Source: Tretioscincus oriximinensis (Eukaryota > Chordata > Lepidosauria > Squamata > Gymnophthalmidae). From it: DNA of 64,000 nt. Position 1 is the first letter of the stretch. Each line of letters starts with the position of its first letter. The position numbers were made by a program, and so were the translations under genes. Of the stretch, positions 58,386 through 64,000 are shown in pieces. Location of the stretch: contig JAJVDF010000583.1 of the NCBI GenBank assembly GCA_022410635.1, forward strand, positions 419,452 through 483,451, in the 5' to 3' direction. The notes beneath the pieces were generated by a model. It was not told the origin of the DNA. It was given only the letters and a program-made list of their open reading frames with translations, and did no database searches.

Positions 58386-58510
58386 CAGAGAAATAACCAT
58401 GTTAGTCTTAGTAGAAGGTCCAGAAAGGGGGATTATAGCACTTGGAGACTAACAAGAGAAAGGTAGGTGGCATGAGCTTTCGTAGACACGTCTACATTTT
58501 CAGATGCTAA
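58386..58510 (-). repeat. Copy of the GCATCTGAAGA repeat, minus strand
   Basis: The reverse strand reads ttagcatctgaaaatgtaga, cgtgtctacgaaagctcatg, then ctttctcttgttagtctcca and ctaagactaacatggttatt. Same order as 54990-55115. Confidence 0.75.
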
Positions 58511-59214
58511 GGGACAAAAATGATGAACAGACTTTATAGAAACTGGGTGGGGGAGATGACAAAGGACGTATAAATGTGATATGGGGGTTGGGAAGACTTA
58601 AGCAGTGCATCAGAAACAATCTCAGAAACAGACAATCGTCCAGGTCCCATTTTGGGGTCTGTTTTCAGCACAATCAGAAAGCTTCCTGAACAAAGTTGAG
58701 AGGTTGTCCGCTTCATAGAAAGAAGGCAAGGTTGGAGTATGTGTGCATCACACACACGGCCCCTGGGGTAAGAAGGCAAGTGCTCCAATGTTAGAGTGTT
58801 TGCTCTGGGTTTGCTCAAAGTGCCTTATTCTGTTTCAAAATGGAGGGAATTTAAGGCGCTTGCTGTCCACATGCCAATCCAGGTTACCAGGCCCCTTAGA
58901 CACCTTTCTGAAACAGAATAAGGCTAGTGCATTTTGAGCCTTTAATTATAATCTCAAACAAGAAGGATAATTTGTGCTATTTTCTTACACTATCTGAGAC
59001 AGCAACACATCATCAGTTTCCACCGTACGATTACTAAATATGCCGTGTTTGCTTGGGGCATCCAGAGGTTTCTATTCTTTAGTACAATGTGATGCCATGA
59101 AATAAACTCGCATCTTTAGTTATTACAGTCCAACTTGGTTCCTTATCCTGAAAAGAATTATATATGTTTAAAATCAGTGCTTCTGTATGCAAGATAATCT
59201 GGTCCAGATTAATT
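58511..59214. other. Intronic, no features recognised
   Basis: Nothing assigned. Confidence 0.5.
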
Positions 59215-59343
59215 TAAGAACATAAGAAGAGCCATACTGGATCAGGCCAGAGCCCATCTAGTCCAGCATTCTGTCTCACACAGAGGCCCATCAGATACAC
59301 CTGTTCATGACTCCCTGCAAATGATTATTTCAGGAGTCCCTGC
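59215..59343 (-). mobile_element. CR1 3' end, minus strand
   Basis: aagaacataagaagagccat, tagtccagcattctgtctca, gttcatgactccctgcaaat on the plus strand. Confidence 0.9.
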
Positions 59344-59795
59344 TTTCAAGGGGCTGTAACCTGCTAAACCTCAGGTATACAGCATTAACTTTCTAGATTC
59401 ATTTCCCTAAAAACATCAAATGTCACAATGTTATATGAGCATATAATTATTCCTTGGATATGAGTAAGAACTATTTTGTCTTTTATAAGTTGAATTATTC
59501 AATTTCAAGAGTAACAAGAATTCTTCTGCATTTCATCTTTATCAGACGCTTTTTAATTAGGTTGCCATAAAACAAGAGGGTTGATGTTTTAATGGGTGTG
59601 GAAAAGAGGAAACTTCAGCAGATGTTGCAGGCATTATAAATTGCACCTGCCAAAATTTCCTTTTTTATACATCTATTAAGGCTACAACTCTCTTATCCTT
59701 TTCAATCTCTCCTTGAATTAAAAAGACTAGAAGTGTCTTCTAGTCTATATAATACTAAAATGTCATGTCAATTTGGTTTATTTATGTTACAGACG

Positions 59796-59925
59796 CGTTA
59801 GCATCTGAAGAAGTAGAGGTGTCTACGAAAGCTTATGCCACTCACTTTTCTCAAGTTAGTCTCAAAGTGCTACTAGCTCCTTTGCTGGACTTTCCACTAG
59901 ACTAACATGGCTATTTCTCTGAAAA
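59796..59925 (+). repeat. Copy of the GCATCTGAAGA repeat, plus strand
   Basis: gcatctgaagaagtagaggt, gtctacgaaagcttatgcca, tcaagttagtctcaaagtgc, agactaacatggctatttct. Nearly identical to 54991-55115. Confidence 0.85.
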
Positions 59926-60768
59926 TAATCCTAGGTTATCAGAGCAGAAAGGCTCTTAATCTGCTTCAGAATACCCAGAAACAATTGGTGGAACCCTGTG
60001 TGAGGAAGGGTGCTGGACTAGGTGGGCTGTAGTTCAGTATGCCACATCTTATATTCTTTCTATACACTAGTGATCCTTTCTGGAACCTCTCTTAGAGGAA
60101 GGCTTTTAGCTCTGATTCACACTTGATCCGATTCTGTTCCATGGTAGGGCCGGGTCGAGCCTGGAATAGCATATAAACAGCAGTCCCGCCCTGGAAATGA
60201 CATCATTCAATATGTCACTTCTGGAAGTGTAACCAGAATCATTCAAGATTAATTTTATTTAGGAATGTTGAGATCTCATCATTCCAGAGAAGTCCGCAGC
60301 CCACACACCCCTGCTACAGAGAAGTGCACTCACGCAGGTACACACACCCCAGCGCTACCCTGTGCATGCCCACCTTGTGCAGTTGCACATGCCTAAGTAC
60401 AACCCTGGTTGCTGGTTCAGTATACCAGCTTTGGAAGAACCATTCTAGGTATTGCAGATGAACTGTTCATGTTGCAGAAGGCTATTTGCTTTTCATACAA
60501 ATAGACCCCTCTCAATTAAAGGCAAAAGACTTTCTTCTTCCAAAACTCAGCCAGTCCTGCTATGACCAAAGACTAAATAAGAGACCAAACACCTTTCTTG
60601 GATTCTTTTGCAGTAGTATATGCTATTTCTACATTAGCCTCCAAGGCTATTTTCATTCTACTGTTTCTAATCCATCTAAAAGAGTCTTTACAGCAAGAAA
60701 TAACCCTGCAAAACGTGCATCACATGTACGTTACTAGAAAGCTCCCATAACTGCTCTGTTCCTTTCTA
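59926..60768. other. Intronic, no features recognised
   Basis: A short piece at about 59995-60060 vaguely resembles a CR1 3' end. Otherwise unassigned. Confidence 0.4.
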
Positions 60769-60844
60769 CACTATATTGCCAAAAGTATCCGCTCGTACCT
60801 GCATTCACTTGAATGGGTGAATGAATACTTTTGTCACTGTAGTG
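60769..60844. mobile_element. 76-bp Tc1-type mini-element (MITE)
   Basis: cactatattgccaaaagtat at the left and atacttttgtcactgtagtg at the right are inverted repeats, flanked by TA (60767-60768, 60845-60846). They match the ends of another well-known vertebrate Tc1 family, distinct from the one at 25321. Internally deleted. Confidence 0.85.
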
Positions 60845-60883
60845 TATATTTGAGTGAAAATATACTGTGCCTATAGCCCCATC

Positions 60884-60953
60884 GTATATTTGATGTGTTG
60901 TAGTTGATCTTCTATGATATGGTCAATGGACTAATCATTAAACTTTTATCTAT
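60884..60953 (+). mobile_element. 70-bp LINE 3'-end insertion with 13-bp TSD
   Basis: Flanked by perfect copies of ctatagccccatc (60871-60883 and 60954-60966). The insert ends tatgatatggtcaatggact, aatcattaaacttttatcta, the same 3' end as the insertion at 14317-14633. Extreme 5' truncation. Confidence 0.85.
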
Positions 60954-61011
60954 CTATAGCCCCATCATTATTAGAGTAAAATCCTGAATGCAACCTAATC
61001 CAAACAATGCC

Positions 61012-61353
61012 GATAATCCTTTTCACCCAGAGGGTCATCGGCTTGTGGAATTTACTTCCTGAAGAGGTAGTGGTAGCTAACAGCTTGGATAGTTTCAAGA
61101 CAGGACTAGACAGGTTTATGGTCACCAAGGGTATAAATGGATACTAGGATGGATATCTGGATGCTGCCTCCGGGATGGAGCAACAGGCAGGACTCCTGAG
61201 ATACCATTTGCAGGGAGTCATGAACAGGAGCATATTTTGCTTTCCTCTGTTCGGACTGCCCAGGTGCACCTGGTGGGCCTCTGTGTGACACAGAATGCTG
61301 GACTTGATGGGCTGCGGCCTGATCCAGTGTGGCTCTTCTTATGTTCTTATGTT
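61012..61353 (+). mobile_element. CR1 3' end, plus strand
   Basis: Starts at ttttcacccagagggtcatc (RVIGLWNLLPEEVVVANS in translation), followed by the 3' UTR and tail cttcttatgttcttatgttc. Very similar to 270-593. Confidence 0.93.
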
Positions 61354-62099
61354 CCTTTTACAATTACAAACAATGTTGCTCTCCGAGAAGTACAGCTTTT
61401 AATACTGAAAGCAAGATCAATTTATTTTTCTAAATATTTTTTTTTAAATAACACAGCTTAGCTTTCTTCTTAAATTAGGTAAAATTAAACGGTGTTCACA
61501 ATAGCTGCATGAAACTATCAGTTTTCTGTCTCTATGCCACCTTCTGCTCAGACCAGAGAATTTTGAGAAATGCACTTATCAACCCGAGCACAAATCTCCT
61601 CTCAGGCCGTATGTGTGTAACAGCTGCTGGCTTGGAATAATTATCTGGAATAAGACTGCTGTGGAGATGGTGTCTGCAAAATATTTCTTTGTGTCCCACA
61701 AGATGAAACCACAAGTTGAGCCTCTTTCCCAGGTCATTCGCGTAAAGCTTGTCCTGGCCTTTGAACTAGAGCATTCGTTTTTTACACCTGCTTCTGTTTG
61801 TTTAAAATAATTCATTTCTGCTTCTCCAATAACTATGGGAAGAGCAATAACAGCAAGACAGCATTTAAATTCCATTTATAGCGTAGGTGCTATTGTCATT
61901 TTTTTAAAAAAAAACCTGCAGATCTTTTGTCTCTTGTTCAAGTAGCACAGATGGTGCATCTTTCNATATTGCTTCCCACACACGGCAAGAAAGGGGCAAC
62001 AGCTTCCGTCGCTTAGGTTCCTTCCTCCCCCACAGGGGTGGTCTTTCTAAGCAGTGTGGAGGCAGCAGCAATTCAGCCCACTCGCCAGGCTTTCCTTAT
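61354..62099. other. Non-coding, grading into CpG-rich block
   Basis: No gene or confident repeat. GC rises from about 62.0 kb. Confidence 0.5.
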
Positions 62100-64000
62100 A
62101 GAAAATGATCCCTGCTCCATCACACCGGCAAGGGCAAATCAAAGCCTTCCCTAAAGTCACGGCNTGGCAGCAAAGCGATGCCCCCCACGGCCGCCTCCAC
62201 CCAAGCACAAAACTCCCTGCTGCAGCGTCCGAAGGAGAAAAGCCCCTCTGTGCCTTCGGATCTCATTCTTAGAGGCCCCCGAGCCTGGGCTGCCCGGCGT
62301 GGGGGGAGGTCTGTCCACNTTCCCCTCCCCGGCGTGTCCCAAGCGCTCCATCCCCAGTGGATGAAACCCTCGTTTGCAGAGAGGGGCTCCTCTCCCCCCG
62401 GCCCCGGCCCGCCAGGGGTGGCTGCGCTGTGGCTGCCTGGCCAGCCCTCAGGCCCTGGGGCTGCAGCTCCCCTCCCTGCCCAGAATGAAACCCTGCGGGC
62501 CCCTGGGCGGAGCTGCGGGCGGGCTGTGTGGGGCCCCGAGGAGCCTCTCTTGGCCGGGTTCTTGGCAAGAGGCAAGAAGTGCTTTGCCGCCGCCTATTTG
62601 CGAATAGAAAGAATTAGTACGGAAACTCAAGTAAGCAGCCGTCCCGCCACCCCCGCTCTGCCGCCTGGCGAGGCGTCCTCTGCTCAGCCCACCTCGGCCC
62701 CCGGCGCCCTCAGGCCTCCCCCCCGGCCAGCCCCCGCACCCCCCTGCCGCTTGGCAGCGCCACCCCGGCCGCCTCCCTCCTGCCCCCCCGCAAGCCCCTC
62801 CCGGCGCCCCGGCCACCTTCTGTCCCNNNNNNNNNNNNNNNNNNNNNNNNNNNNNNNNNNNNNNNNNNNNNNNNNNNNNNNNNNNNNNNNNNNNNNNNNN
62901 NNNNNNNNNNNNNNNNNNNNNNNNNNNNNNNNNNNNNNNNNNNNNNNNNNNNNNNNNNNNNNNNNNNNNNNNNNNNNNNNNNNNNNNNNNNNNNNNNNNN
63001 NNNNNNNNNNNNNNNNNNNNNNNNNNNNNNNNNNNNNNNNNNNNNNNNNNNNNNNNNNNNNNNNNNNNNNNNNNNNNNNNNNNNNNNNNNNNNNNNNNNN
63101 NNNNNNNNNNNNNNNNNNNNNNNNNNNNNNNNNNNNNNNNNNNNNNNNNNNNNNNNNNNNNNNNNNNNNNNNNNNNNNNNNNNNNNNNNNNNNNNNNNNN
63201 NNNNNNNNNNNNNNNNNNNNNNNNNNNNNNNNNNNNNNNNNNNNNNNNNNNNNNNNNNNNNNNNNNNNNNNNNNNNNNNNNNNNNNNNNNNNNNNNNNNN
63301 NNNNNNNNNNNNNNNNNNNNNNNNNNNNNNNNNNNNNNNNNNNNNNNNNNNNNNNNNNNNNNNNNNNNNNNNNNNNNNNNNNNNNNNNNNNNNNNNNNNN
63401 NNNNNNNNNNNNNNNNNNNNNNNNNNNNNNNNNNNNNNNNNNNNNNNNNNNNNNNNNNNNNNNNNNNNNNNNNNNNNNNNNNNNNNNNNNNNNNNNNNNN
63501 NNNNNNNNNNNNNNNNNNNNNNNNNNNNNNNNNNNNNNNNNNNNNNNNNNNNNNNNNNNNNNNNNNNNNNNNNNNNNNNNNNNNNNNNNNNNNNNNNNNN
63601 NNCTTCCAGCAGCCGTGGGTGGCGCGCCGCCGTCTGTCCGGGGGGAGCCCAGGCGGGAGGGGGCGGCGGCTGCTGGGTGGTCGCGTGAGAGCCAGGAATG
63701 GGGGGGGGGGGAGAAGGAGGGGCGGACGGCGCAGGCGCGGACGGACCTCTATCCCTGCCTGCCGCCCGCCCAGGGCCAGGGGATCGAGGCGGGCAGGTGA
63801 GCAGGAGCCCCGCCCGGCCCGTCTCTTCCTGCGGCCCCTTCCCTCGCAAAGCGGCGCAGGCCTCCAACCCTGGCTTCCCCCCGCGGCCGCTACCTCCACC
63901 CCGGCCCCTGGGCGCCAGCAGCCGCGGAGGCCCAGATGCGGGGAGGAAGCGAACGGAGCCCCGCGGCTTCCCCCTCCAGGGGGCAGGAGGCCGCCTCGCC
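62100..64000 (-). promoter_or_regulatory. CpG-rich island, candidate CAMK4 promoter and exon 1 region
   Basis: Composition changes abruptly from AT-rich intron to very GC- and CpG-rich sequence from about 62.1 kb to the window end, with a 776-base N gap in the middle. There is a GCGCAGGCGC stretch near 63730, close to an NRF1-type site. No TATA box was noticed. This is the only unnested CpG-island-like region upstream of the visible CAMK4 exons, so I infer a promoter here. The expected end of exon 1 followed by a donor was not found in the readable parts. Long open frames across it (for example 62178-63800 plus) run through Ns and are compositional. Confidence 0.5.
62827..63602. other. assembly gap (776 N)
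   Basis: Run of N inside the CpG-rich block. CAMK4 exon 1 may be hidden here. Confidence 0.99.

Larger units (their letters stand above)
6731..64000 (-). other. CAMK4: CAMK4 gene, partial (four internal exons visible)
   Basis: Gene-level entry for calcium/calmodulin-dependent protein kinase IV, a Ser/Thr kinase that in vertebrates acts in nucleus and cytosol downstream of Ca2+/calmodulin and CaMKK, phosphorylating factors such as CREB. Seen: four minus-strand exons, 35570-35492 (79 bp), 24071-24009 (63 bp), 22416-22334 (83 bp) and 6803-6731 (73 bp), each with AG/GT borders and compatible phases. They join to 99 complete codons plus a split one (1 nt | 26 codons | 21 codons | 27 codons + 2 nt | 1 nt + 24 codons). 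Introns are about 11.4, 1.6 and 15.5 kb. Inferred: exon 1 lies in or beyond the CpG-rich block at 62.1-64 kb, perhaps in its N gap. The catalytic-loop exon and everything C-terminal lie below position 1. The upstream boundary given here is therefore provisional. Confidence 0.8.

Noticed and set aside
62178..63800. 540-codon open frame in the GC-rich block
   Set aside because: It runs through 776 N and is open only because of composition; no protein motif recognised. Minus-strand frames over the same region are equally long.

Overview
The window looks like a vertebrate intronic region from a squamate reptile, probably a lizard. Evidence is the spliced vertebrate kinase exons, the many CR1 LINE copies ending in a TTCTTATG-type 3' tail, tRNA-headed SINEs whose 3' ends resemble Bov-B (Sauria-SINE style, with TTC tails), CORE/MIR-type SINEs, L2 relics, and Tc1 and hAT DNA transposons. 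Species is not resolved.

The only host gene recognised is CAMK4 (calcium/calmodulin-dependent protein kinase IV), on the minus strand. Four consecutive coding exons with intact splice sites and matching phases are readable at 35570-35492, 24071-24009, 22416-22334 and 6803-6731. They encode the kinase N-lobe from the glycine-rich loop to helix alphaE. The exon carrying the catalytic HRD loop was not found and should lie below position 1. The first coding exon was not found either. A CpG-rich block at about 62.1-64.0 kb, interrupted by a 776-base N gap, is the best candidate for promoter and exon 1. If so, 35.6-62 kb is intron 1.

Layout: 1-6.7 kb is intron with CR1/L3 relics and a 188-bp inverted repeat. 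6.7 kb holds the last visible CAMK4 exon. 7.5-10.5 kb has an L1 ORF2 relic and SINEs. 13.3-17.2 kb has a nearly full-length minus-strand CR1 (ORF1 with esterase motifs, ORF2 with endonuclease and RT), interrupted by a 317-bp LINE insertion with an 11-bp target-site duplication and by an N gap. 22-24 kb holds two CAMK4 exons. 25-32 kb has several palindromic mini-elements. 35.5 kb holds a CAMK4 exon. 36-48 kb has many SINEs, L2 pieces, a Tigger-like MITE and a GC-rich composite repeat. 48.7-49.8 kb has a Tc1 transposase relic. 53.7-56.2 kb has a plus-strand CR1 disrupted by two insertions.

The most unusual item is an 879-bp hAT-type element at 53892-54770 with a perfect 8-bp target-site duplication. 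It contains a GC-rich minisatellite in direct and inverted orientation plus what appears to be a captured copy of the first coding exon of a palmitoyltransferase gene (closest to ZDHHC15), including its splice donor. This is host-exon capture by a DNA transposon, nested inside a CR1, inside a probable CAMK4 intron.
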